From Nostoc sp. HK-01 (lineage in GTDB: Bacteria > Cyanobacteriota > Cyanobacteriia > Cyanobacteriales > Nostocaceae): a stretch of 64,000 nucleotides of DNA. Under the pieces are notes generated by a model. The model worked only from the letters and a program-made list of their open reading frames with translations, did no database searches and was not told the origin of the DNA. The stretch covers positions 2,545,501 through 2,609,500 of the forward strand of contig AP018318.1 in NCBI GenBank assembly GCA_003990705.1, written 5' to 3'. Of this stretch, positions 27,544 through 36,185 are shown piece by piece (within the stretch, counting starts at the first letter, position 1; each line of letters starts with the position of its first letter). Position numbers and translations under genes: made by a program.

Positions 27544-28986
27544 TCAACGGCAATTATCGCAATGTCCACAACGCCAATTAGCTGCATCTTGAGAAAAACC
27601 AAAGGCATTTAATAAAAACTGCCAACGACATTGTTTTGTTGTTAAATATTGCTGCATTTGTTTGACAGCTTGCAGTTGTGTGGTTGGCTGTTTCTGCACA
27701 TTTGATTCAATTTTGTAATTGAAAGGATCGAGCCATTTTAGTTGTCCGCTGCTGTGGAGTAATGCAAGTGCGACAGCTGCATCAGGAAATTGTCGCGTTA
27801 CTGTATTAATATCGCCTTGTTTTGGCAGTTTTTTGACTAGTTGTTGTGCTGTTTGCAGTTGCGATCGCATTTTATCAGCAAAAAACTGTTGTCTTTGTTT
27901 ATCCCCGGAATCTAACCATCCTGTAGGTTCACTCACTAATGTTAGTGCTTCGGCTGGTTTACCATCTCGGCCAGCACGGCCAATTTCTTGCACATATTCA
28001 GATAGCAAATGTGGGGCGTGATAGTGAATAACCCAACGCACATCTGGCTTATTTATCCCCATTCCAAAGGCACAGGTGCAAACCACAAAGGGAATTTTAC
28101 CACCTAACCAGCTGGCTTCAACTGCACGGCGTTCGGCTGCACCTAAGCCAGCATGATAACTAGCTGTAGCGTAACCCATCTGAGTTAACCATGCGGCTAA
28201 ATCTTCGCTATCTCGACGGGTGCGAACATAAATTAAGCCTGCTTGTGGCGATCGCTTTTCGATAAACTGGAGTAACTGTTGTTTTCTGCCTCGTGGTGTC
28301 CAAGCGATACTAACACTAGGATGCAGATTAGCACGATAAGGATTAAGGCGAAAAATTTCAGGTTTTTGTAATTGTAAAACTGTTTGAATAATATTTTGGG
28401 CTAAAGGGTTTGCGGTAGCAGTAAAAGCCGCAATACTAATTTTCGTTCCTGGTGGTTTTGATTTGAGTAATGCAGGCCGCACGGCCCCTAATCTGCTGTA
28501 AGCTGGTCGAAATGTTTCCCCCCACTGCACTAAACAATGTGCCTCATCAAGAATTAAGGCGTTGATTTGCAATTGTGGCTGAGATAATCTTTCCCAAACT
28601 GGCGGACTTAATAAAGTCTCTGGTGATAAATAAAGTAATCGTAATTTTTGTTTTTCTAATGCTTGCAGCGTTGCACGGCGTTGAGATGAAGGTAATTCAC
28701 TATGCAAAAGTGCTGCACTTAGATGGCGTTGACGCAGTTCTTCTACTTGGTTTTCCATCAGTGCTACCAAGGGAGAAACTACCAACGTTAAGCCTGTTTG
28801 TAGTAATGCTGGTAATTGAAAACAAATTGATTTACCTCCGCCTGTTGGCATAATAATCAGTGCATCTTTTTGTGTTAATAAAGTACTGATTATTTCTCCC
28901 TGTGGTGGGCGGAAATCTTCGTAACCCCAAATTTTTTGGAAGGCTGCACGAACATCCTGCCAAGTTTTTGTTACAGGTTGATTCAT
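27544..28986 (-). CDS. recQ: RecQ-family ATP-dependent DNA helicase, short form
   Basis: RecQ unwinds DNA 3' to 5' in recombination and replication repair. The 480-residue protein has Walker A IMPTGGGKSICFQLP, the DEAH box LILDEAHCLVQWG, motif III AFTATA and motif VI QEIGRAGRDGKP. The zinc-binding cysteines CRWQFLLNAFG and WRCGHCDNC follow, and then it stops at once. The winged-helix and HRDC domains of long RecQ proteins are missing. The stop lies against the dispersed repeat described next to it, so the end may have been shortened by the repeat, though short cyanobacterial RecQ proteins are known. Confidence 0.88.
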   Translation of the reverse strand: MNQPVTKTWQDVRAAFQKIWGYEDFRPPQGEIISTLLTQKDALIIMPTGGGKSICFQLPALLQTGLTLVVSPLVALMENQVEELRQRHLSAALLHSELPSSQRRATLQALEKQKLRLLYLSPETLLSPPVWERLSQPQLQINALILDEAHCLVQWGETFRPAYSRLGAVRPALLKSKPPGTKISIAAFTATANPLAQNIIQTVLQLQKPEIFRLNPYRANLHPSVSIAWTPRGRKQQLLQFIEKRSPQAGLIYVRTRRDSEDLAAWLTQMGYATASYHAGLGAAERRAVEASWLGGKIPFVVCTCAFGMGINKPDVRWVIHYHAPHLLSEYVQEIGRAGRDGKPAEALTLVSEPTGWLDSGDKQRQQFFADKMRSQLQTAQQLVKKLPKQGDINTVTRQFPDAAVALALLHSSGQLKWLDPFNYKIESNVQKQPTTQLQAVKQMQQYLTTKQCRWQFLLNAFGFSQDAANWRCGHCDNCR

Positions 28987-29114
28987 ACTGAGAAATAGTA
29001 GATGCGCCCTTGGTTTTCCACATTGAATATGAGGTTAGTATGAATATACCTGCTGTTATTTAACATCAGCTTCAGTAATTTCACTATGATTTAATTTTAA
29101 TTGTCTGCTACTGA

Positions 29115-29594
29115 TTAACTCATTATTTCTGCGGATAATTCTCCTTGGGCAACTTTCATGACTGAACCTGTCATTTAGATATTAAAGTCGTCGTTAATTT
29201 GAATTAAAATTTCTCCGCCAGGCATTTGTACGGTAATTGTAGAATCACATAAACCAAGTTTATGGGCAACAGCCGCAGCCGCACTGCTACTACTACCTGA
29301 AGCTAAAGTGTAGCCAGCACCTCTTTCCCAAATTTCAATTTTGATGGTGTTGCGATTTAGAACCTGCATGAATTGAACATTAGTACGATTTGGGAAAAGG
29401 GGATTAATTTCTAATATTGGCCCGTACTTTTTGGCGATCGCAGAATTAACCTCAGTTAAAGGAATAACACAGTGGGGATTGCCAATTGTTGCTGCACAGA
29501 AGGTAAAAATTTCACCGTCAAAGTTGATTTGTGATTGAATAACTTCTCGGCGATCGCCATTTTCCAAGTGAGGAACTGTCAAACGTGGAATCAT
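29115..29594 (-). pseudogene. Diaminopimelate epimerase (dapF-like) fragment
   Basis: This C-terminal part of a DapF-like protein includes FTFCAATIGNPHCVIPL, FPNRTNVQFMQV and IWERGAGYTLASGSSSSAA. The N-terminal half with the first catalytic cysteine is missing. The second catalytic cysteine, normally in a GETLACGTG motif, is serine (TLASGS). A TAA at 29175 interrupts the frame, and the conserved tail MTGSVMKVAQGELSAEIMS continues in frame to 29115. Nothing upstream restores the missing half. It is therefore a decayed paralogue; a functional dapF must lie elsewhere, since DapL makes the LL isomer. Confidence 0.82.
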
Positions 29595-29689
29595 CGCAGC
29601 AAAAGTTTACCTTTATCCTACAACAGGGTAGGGGTGTAGAGGTTTTGCTCACTTACACCTCACACCCCTTGATTAAATCTCTTCACCTT

Positions 29690-31282
29690 TTATGCCGTAA
29701 CTTCTTCTTGCTTTTCTTTAGTTTGCAAGGATGCGTAAAGACGATTTAACGCATTAACATAAGCTTGCGCGGATGCAACTATGATGTCTGTGTTGGCTGC
29801 ATGACCCGAAAACACTCTTGATTCATAGCGCAGACGAATCGTGACTTCCCCAATTGCATCAATCCCAGCGGTTACTGACTGCACAGAAAATTCAATTAAT
29901 TGGTTGGGTACATTCACAACGCGGTTAATTGCTTTGTAAACTGCATCTACTGGCCCAGTACCAATAGCTGCATCAGTTAACTCTTCACCATTGGGGGTGC
30001 GGAGGGTAACTGTAGCGGTGGGACAGGCGTTGCTACCGCAGGAAACCTGCACTAATTCTACACGGAATAAATCGGGAGCTTGTTGAATTTCATCATTGAC
30101 AATTGCTTCCAAATCCCAATCAGAAATTTCTTTCTTTTTGTCAGCAACTTCTTTAAATCTAACGAAGGCTTTGTTTAATTCGGTTTCTGATAATTCAAAA
30201 CCCAATTCTTTTAAGCGGGTGCGGAAAGCATTTCTACCGGAATGTTTGCCCAGAACAATTTGATTGTCTGTTAACCCAATTAATTGGGCATCCATAATTT
30301 CGTAGGTCAGCTTATTTTTTAATACCCCATCTTGGTGGATACCAGATTCATGAGCAAAGGCATTTGCGCCGACAATGGCTTTATTTGGTTGTACGAGCAT
30401 TCCTGTCAAACTCGAAACTTGACGGGAGGTTTTATAAATTTGTCGGGTGTCAATATTAGTTAATGGTTCTTCAGATTCAACTGGTCTTCCGAGGAAAGGA
30501 TTGAAATATTGACGACGGACATGCAAGGCCATAACTAATTCTTCTAAGGCCGCATTTCCGGCACGTTCGCCAATACCATTGATGGTGCATTCTAATTGGC
30601 GTGCGCCATTTTTAACGGCTTCTAAAAAGTTAGCAACTGCTAAACCTAAATCGTTATGTCCGTGAACCGAGATAATTGCTTGATCAATATTCGGTACATT
30701 TTCTTTAATGCCCTTAATTAATGCACCAAATTCGCTGGGAGTTGTGTAACCAACGGTATCAGGAATATTAACAGTAGTTGCACCAGCGGCGATCGCCCTT
30801 TCTAATACTTGATACAAAAATTCTGGATCAGAACGTCCCGCATCTTCCGGAGAAAATTCGACATCATTTGTAAAAGTCTTAGCATAAGCGACCATTTCTT
30901 CTGCGATCGCTATTACTTCTGATTTTGTTTTTTTCAGTTTGTATTGCAGGTGAATATCAGATGTAGCAATAAATGTATGAATTCTGCCCCGTGCTGCCCC
31001 TTTAATTGCTTCTGCGGCTGTTTTAATATCGTCGTGTCTAGCTCTAGCCAAACTACAAATTACTGGGCCTTCTTCTGTACCTACAGTTTGGGCTATTTTG
31101 CTAACTGCTTCAAAATCTCCTGGACTTGCAAAAGCAAAACCTGCTTCAATTATATCCACACCTAAGCGGGCTAATTGTTTGGCGATCGCCAGCTTTTCAT
31201 CTATATTCAACGTTGCGCCTGGACACTGTTCGCCATCTCGGAGTGTAGTATCAAAAATGATAATTCGCTCTGGTTTATTCAT
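29690..31282 (-). CDS. leuA: 2-isopropylmalate synthase
   Basis: LeuA condenses acetyl-CoA with 2-oxoisovalerate as the first committed step of leucine synthesis. The 530-residue protein has the catalytic TIM barrel with [16 protein letters not shown] and metal ligands in [12 protein letters not shown]. The linker follows, then the regulatory LeuA dimer domain with [16 protein letters not shown] near the end, the site of leucine feedback inhibition. Length is typical of the long cyanobacterial form. It lies 89 bp after the LabA-like gene on the same strand. No leader peptide rich in leucine codons is seen. Confidence 0.95.
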   Translation of the reverse strand: MNKPERIIIFDTTLRDGEQCPGATLNIDEKLAIAKQLARLGVDIIEAGFAFASPGDFEAVSKIAQTVGTEEGPVICSLARARHDDIKTAAEAIKGAARGRIHTFIATSDIHLQYKLKKTKSEVIAIAEEMVAYAKTFTNDVEFSPEDAGRSDPEFLYQVLERAIAAGATTVNIPDTVGYTTPSEFGALIKGIKENVPNIDQAIISVHGHNDLGLAVANFLEAVKNGARQLECTINGIGERAGNAALEELVMALHVRRQYFNPFLGRPVESEEPLTNIDTRQIYKTSRQVSSLTGMLVQPNKAIVGANAFAHESGIHQDGVLKNKLTYEIMDAQLIGLTDNQIVLGKHSGRNAFRTRLKELGFELSETELNKAFVRFKEVADKKKEISDWDLEAIVNDEIQQAPDLFRVELVQVSCGSNACPTATVTLRTPNGEELTDAAIGTGPVDAVYKAINRVVNVPNQLIEFSVQSVTAGIDAIGEVTIRLRYESRVFSGHAANTDIIVASAQAYVNALNRLYASLQTKEKQEEVTA

Positions 31283-31371
31283 CTTTTTGGTTTTTGGTTT
31301 AGGTGTAGTTCTTTTATTTTAAATATTTGCAACCTTAGTTGTTTTACTCTTATTTTTGTAAATAATTATTG

Positions 31372-31902
31372 CTAAGGCACTTGACCATCTACTTTTTCTA
31401 TTTGGTCTCTAATATCGTTTAAATCTATATATCTATCCGTAGCATTACGCAGTTCTCTGGCGATCATCCCTTCTGTAGACACTACCGTAATATGTGTATT
31501 TTTAGATCGTAATAATTCAATAGCTCTTTCAAAATCCCCATCACCACTAAATAAAACTACCCGGTCGTACTGGTCTACAGTATTAAACATATCTACGACG
31601 ATTTCTATATCTAAATTAGCTTTTTGTGAATAGCGACCGGAAGTGTCATCATAATATTCTTTAAGAATTTTCGTTCGGACTGTATATCCTAGACTGATGA
31701 GAGCATCTCGGAAACCTCGTTGATCTTGTGGGTCTTTTAAGCCAGTGTACCAGAAGGCATTTATCAAAGTTGTTTCTGATTGCTCATGTTTGAAATATTC
31801 TAATACTCGTCGTGGGTCAAAAAACCAGCCATTTTTTTGTTGAGCATAGAACATATTATTTCCGTCTACAAAAATAGACAGACGATTCATAGGGGAACCC
31901 AT
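31372..31902 (-). CDS. NYN domain protein of the LabA/DUF88 type
   Basis: This 176-residue protein has a PIN-like fold with IFVDGNNMFYAQQ at the N-terminus, a central QKANLDIEIVVDMF and VVLFSGDGDFERAIELLR, which together give the acidic active site. LabA, a circadian output factor in Synechococcus, belongs to this family, but many cyanobacterial members have no known role. Activity as an RNase is an inference from the fold. It may share a transcript with leuA. A start at MNRLSIFVDG, four residues on, is also possible. Confidence 0.8.
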   Translation of the reverse strand: MGSPMNRLSIFVDGNNMFYAQQKNGWFFDPRRVLEYFKHEQSETTLINAFWYTGLKDPQDQRGFRDALISLGYTVRTKILKEYYDDTSGRYSQKANLDIEIVVDMFNTVDQYDRVVLFSGDGDFERAIELLRSKNTHITVVSTEGMIARELRNATDRYIDLNDIRDQIEKVDGQVP

Positions 31903-32984
31903 AAAAATTTACACCTAATATATAGCAATGAATTTAGATTGAACAATAGATTATAGCAACTCTTAAATCATAAATTAGCTAATAGCGGGGAACTAGTTCC
32001 TCATGTATAACCTTTATCTTACCTCTTTCAAAGCATAAATTTGACGCAAACATAAACCCAAGCTGCTGGGTGTTCGATAGTTTAACCTCTAGCACTATAT
32101 AAATAGGTCAGATGATCAAAATCTACCAATAAAGTTGACTGAGTAACAGCATTCTTAGTTATATAACTGTCAATTTTACTCCTAAAGAGGTAAGGTATAT
32201 GTCTGAAAGGAGGATATTGGCTGATGCTCATATATGAATACAGTTGAGTTAAGTAAAGTTATCTGTTAGGGCAAATGTAAAAAGTAGAGGAAACAGCGAA
32301 GTGAAGGGGAGATTTTAAGTATATTAATCCACATATAGGTTTTACTGTTAACAACATGGTAGCCTTTTTCGCACATGAGACCTGGACACAACAGGCTGAA
32401 GTCTTTTTCAACAAAGCTTCCTGGATAATAATTTTTAGGAGGCTCACATTGTGTCTTCAGACGTGAAAATATCGCTGCAATCCAATGCAGAATGGGTATA
32501 TCCTGACAACAGTAGATTTTTAACTCAGGAGTGGAAAGCAAGAAACAAAGGCAAAATTTTCTATTTTCTCCACCTTTATACTCTTACACTCTCAAATCAA
32601 GTTTCAGCGAGATATTAAAAAAAATTGCACCTGTGAGATGAGAATTTCCTCTGTTTCACTCTAGAGAAGAAACAATCGCTGCTAAAACTCACTCAGCAAA
32701 TAAGTCAGTCTGTGCCAGGTTGAAAGCCTGCCAAATTCAGGTTCGTTCAGTAAACTGTGCAGAGTCATAAAACATAGATTACAAATGTATAAGATTTTCA
32801 TTTAAGTTTTATTTCAATATTTTTTACTAGAAAGGAGACTAAATCCAACAGATTGCCAGTGAGTGAAGTACACAATTTAGTTTTCAAAGCTAGATAGAGA
32901 GCCTATTTTTATTCAGAATTCTGAATTCAGACTTCTGAATTCTGCTGTAAATAAAGTTGTACGTAAACCAATTATTAACACGAT
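31903..32984. other. Long intergenic region without a convincing gene
   Basis: About 1.1 kb separates the LabA-like gene from the CHASE2 kinase. A 91-codon frame on the minus strand (32266-32541) and smaller ones lack coding bias and recognisable similarity. A 12-codon frame with AAGG ahead of it starts near 32199. A GAATTC-rich repeat (TTCAGAATTCTGAATTC and variants) occupies about 32913-32944. Promoters for both flanking genes must lie here. Confidence 0.45.
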
Positions 32985-35339
32985 ATGGCAGAAGAACCTA
33001 CATCTACCGTCAGCAAAAAACATCTATCTACTGCCAATACAGCATCTGGCAAACCCACAAAAGTAACTCTAACAGCATCACAGTCTAAGCTGGTAGCTCG
33101 TGTGAGTTATTTTTTGGCGGCTGCGTCCACAATTGGGGCAACATTGCTGACTGCTTCTGGTGTGGGCTGGGTTAATTTGATGGAGAGTCAGATATTTTCG
33201 GCGTTTTTTCAACTGCGGGGCGCGATACCTTTGGCAACGTCTTCTCTTCGAGACGCTACGCGAACGACGAACGCACTACCAGCAGATATCGTGATTTTGG
33301 CAATCGATGACCAGTCAATCTCACTTCCCGAACAGTACTATAAATCAGATCCACACCAGTATGCCTACCTAGAACCACTGAAATCTTTTCCGTTTAAACG
33401 TGCTACATACGCCCAGATTATCGAAAAGTTAATGCAAGCGGGAGCAAAGTCTGTTGCGTTAGATGTAGTTTTCGACACACCCAGCAGTTATGGTAGTGAG
33501 GACGATCGCCAGCTGCAAGCTGTATTAAAAAAATACGGCAGTAAAGTTACCTTAGCCGCACTTTATGAAAATTTTGCCACCCATCAAGGTACGTTCACCC
33601 AACTGACTTTACCTCAAGATATGTTTCAAGTCGGCGGGGTGTCCATTGGTTCAGTCAATTTCCCTTTAGAAGCAGACGGTAAAGTTCACAAATTAGCCAG
33701 TGAATTTCCCAAGCTATTAGCTGCTAATGGGATGTTAATAGAGAAAGCGCCTTCCTTTGATGAAGCTGTTTTAGGTGCAGCGCAAATCAAATATTCTCAG
33801 CCAAAAGGCGATCGCATTTATTTTTGGGGGACAGCGGGGACTTTTGAGCAGATTTCTTTGTGGTATGTCCTTGATGCACAAAACTGGAATAACTATTTGC
33901 AGCAAGGCAGAGTTTTTCAAGACAAAATAGTTTTGATTGGCTCTACAGACAAACTAAACAATGATTATCACCCAGTAGCGGCTGCCAATATGTCGGAACG
34001 TATGGCTGGTGTAGAAATTCACGCCAATGCGATCGCCACTTTAATGCAGAATAAAGCGATCGCCCCGGCAATTTCTAGTTCAGTTTTGCAAGGGTTGTTT
34101 GTGCTGATTTTAGTTGGCGCTACAGTCTACATCGTCAATAGAACCAAGAACAATCTCCAACGATTTTTGGTCAGTTTTGCCGTAGCCAGCATTTGGGGAG
34201 GAACTAGCTATATCTGCTTTATATATGGTCAGTTAATTTTCCCAACGGCTATACCAATGATGGCGATCGCTTTTAACGGACTATCTTATCTGGGAATAGA
34301 AGTGGCTAGAGAAAAGTTGAGAACACGCCAATTAGTTACAATTTTTCAAAAATATAAAACCTCTCCAGTTGTCCAAGAAATTATCAGCCAACAAAACGAC
34401 TTACAAGACTTACTTCAGAAAAGGGATTTAGCCGTATCAGGCAAAATCCTCGCCGGACGCTACAAAATTGTCAAAGTTCTCGGTTCAGGTGGATTTAGCG
34501 AAACTTATATTGCTGAAGATATGCACCGTCCTGGTTATCCAAATTGCGTTGTCAAGCAACTAAAACCAGCCAACCCCCAATCCAAAGGTTTAGAACTTGC
34601 TAGGCGTTTATTTAACTCAGAAGCAGCAACTCTAGAAAGATTAGGAACTCATCAGCAAATTCCGCAATTACTGGCTTATTTTGAACAAGAGGATGAGTTT
34701 TATTTAGTTCAAGAATATGTAGTGGGTCATTCCTTGATTAAAGAACTACCATCAGGTCAAGGTTTAAGAGAAACTATAGTCATTGCCATTATCAAAGAAC
34801 TATTACAAATCTTAGTCTTTGTTCACGAGAATGGTGTGATTCACCGAGATATTAAACCAAGCAATATCATCCGCCGACATACAGATAACAAGCTAGTATT
34901 GATTGACTTTGGTGCGGTAAAAGAAGTTTCAATACCACAAATAGAAAATTCCGAACAAGCCCCGTTTACAATTGGCATTGGTACAAGAGGTTACGCACCC
35001 AATGAACAATGTTTTGGTCGTCCACAATACAGTAGTGATATCTATGCGATCGGTATGATTGGCATTCGCGCCTTAACCGGGATTCCACCCCATGAAATGG
35101 ATAGAAATGAAGATGGCGAATGGCAATGGAAAAATCAGGCAGTTGTCAGTGATGCTCTAGCTGAAATATTGTGCAGAATGGTACTTGATGATTTAAAACA
35201 GCGCTATCAATCAGCATTGGAAGTGTTAGCAATACTTGAGAAATTAGCAATTTCTCAAGATATTAACACCTGGCAGCAAAATGATAATTCAGACTTACCT
35301 ACTACGCCTTGGTCGGTAGGTTCAGCGGAAAATTTGTAA
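32985..35339 (+). CDS. CHASE2-domain serine/threonine protein kinase
   Basis: This is a membrane receptor kinase of 784 residues. A transmembrane segment near 40-62 is followed by a CHASE2 sensor domain outside the membrane (about 65-360). Three membrane helices (about 365-440) follow, then a cytosolic kinase domain: G-loop VLGSGGFSET near 497, the catalytic lysine in CVVKQL, IHRDIKPSN near 620 and IDFGAVKE near 640. All catalytic residues are present, so it should be active. Its ligand is unknown. A GC-rich dispersed repeat is inserted in frame at residues about 84-97. Confidence 0.88.
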   Translation: MAEEPTSTVSKKHLSTANTASGKPTKVTLTASQSKLVARVSYFLAAASTIGATLLTASGVGWVNLMESQIFSAFFQLRGAIPLATSSLRDATRTTNALPADIVILAIDDQSISLPEQYYKSDPHQYAYLEPLKSFPFKRATYAQIIEKLMQAGAKSVALDVVFDTPSSYGSEDDRQLQAVLKKYGSKVTLAALYENFATHQGTFTQLTLPQDMFQVGGVSIGSVNFPLEADGKVHKLASEFPKLLAANGMLIEKAPSFDEAVLGAAQIKYSQPKGDRIYFWGTAGTFEQISLWYVLDAQNWNNYLQQGRVFQDKIVLIGSTDKLNNDYHPVAAANMSERMAGVEIHANAIATLMQNKAIAPAISSSVLQGLFVLILVGATVYIVNRTKNNLQRFLVSFAVASIWGGTSYICFIYGQLIFPTAIPMMAIAFNGLSYLGIEVAREKLRTRQLVTIFQKYKTSPVVQEIISQQNDLQDLLQKRDLAVSGKILAGRYKIVKVLGSGGFSETYIAEDMHRPGYPNCVVKQLKPANPQSKGLELARRLFNSEAATLERLGTHQQIPQLLAYFEQEDEFYLVQEYVVGHSLIKELPSGQGLRETIVIAIIKELLQILVFVHENGVIHRDIKPSNIIRRHTDNKLVLIDFGAVKEVSIPQIENSEQAPFTIGIGTRGYAPNEQCFGRPQYSSDIYAIGMIGIRALTGIPPHEMDRNEDGEWQWKNQAVVSDALAEILCRMVLDDLKQRYQSALEVLAILEKLAISQDINTWQQNDNSDLPTTPWSVGSAENL
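33236..33278 (+). repeat. Short dispersed repeat inside the CHASE2 kinase coding region
   Basis: The block reads as the peptide TSSLRDATRTTNA. Its core GAGACGCTACGCG (33250-33262) recurs as the reverse complement in intergenic DNA at 61586-61598. The length keeps the frame. It adds a loop near the start of the CHASE2 domain. Confidence 0.72.
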
Positions 35340-35374
35340 TATTAAAACTTGAATTAATACTAGCGATCGCACTT

Positions 35375-36034
35375 CTAAGCAGCAATTGTATTGTAGAAAA
35401 ACTTTAGCCGATTCAGCCAATTATTCCAATTATCAATTAGCATTGTGCGGTTAAACCGAAAAATTTGGGCTTCTCTATCTGGCAAAGCTACGACAATAAG
35501 GCCGTAGTGTATCTTGGATTGAAAGAGGCGATCTCTATAATATCGATTTACTGCACCAGTATAAGCAGCTAACTGCAAAGGCTTATCATAAAGCCTATCA
35601 ATTTTACCTTTTGGTTCCCCGGCTGTAGTCCATTCAATTGTGTGTGGAACACCTTGGTAACGCGCTACTAAATCAACCTTTGCCGCGTAACGTTCAATAT
35701 AATTAGGTATAAGTTGCTCAACTAATTGAATATCATCAATTTCCTCTAGCACAGATTGAACACTATCCCAGTAAGGCTGAATAAAACTGTTATCAGGTTG
35801 AGGTGAGTAGCCTGGCATATATTCTTTAATCAACTTGTGCAAAGCATTTCCTCGACGACGACTGTTTGCAGCAATTTTATTTGCTTCTGCTTCGCCAACT
35901 TTTTTACGCCAATGAGAGAGTGCTTTGAGAGACTCTGGTGACTGGGTAGCTTTTAAAACTGTGGTGACAGCAGGAAGAAGAATACCGTTATTACCTTGAT
36001 AGTAGCATTGCCCGTTGGTGTAGATGGATTTCAT
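35375..36034 (-). CDS. PD-(D/E)XK nuclease superfamily-like protein
   Basis: The 219-residue protein resembles the single-strand exonuclease group that includes mitochondrial MGME1 and some phage exonucleases. SRRRGNALHKLIKEY (about 58-72) corresponds to the N-terminal RG/H motif. AKVDLVARYQGVPHTIEWTTA (about 113-133) corresponds to the D...EXK core, with T at the usual lysine position. LQLAAYTGAVNRYY is the conserved Q-A-Y helix. The missing lysine makes catalysis uncertain. It is divergent from the NACHT gene, and the two share a 150-bp intergenic region. Confidence 0.65.
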   Translation of the reverse strand: MKSIYTNGQCYYQGNNGILLPAVTTVLKATQSPESLKALSHWRKKVGEAEANKIAANSRRRGNALHKLIKEYMPGYSPQPDNSFIQPYWDSVQSVLEEIDDIQLVEQLIPNYIERYAAKVDLVARYQGVPHTIEWTTAGEPKGKIDRLYDKPLQLAAYTGAVNRYYRDRLFQSKIHYGLIVVALPDREAQIFRFNRTMLIDNWNNWLNRLKFFYNTIAA

Positions 36035-36185
36035 AAGTTGTGTGTTGTGAATTACTACATCAACTAGCTTCGAGGGTTAATGTATAAGATTGAGTAAGAA
36101 TAATGTTCTTAGAATGCGTGATTTAAGGTATTAGTTAGGTATTATTTTGCTTTCTATGTATTGAGACAGATAAAAACTTTAGAAT

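Noticed and set aside
27363-27581. 72-codon plus-strand frame after pheS
   Set aside because: It starts in heptamer repeats, runs through a GC-rich dispersed repeat and overlaps the end of recQ.
32266-32541. 91-codon minus-strand frame in the long intergenic region
   Set aside because: No ribosome site, unusual residue mix and no recognisable domain; it may be random.
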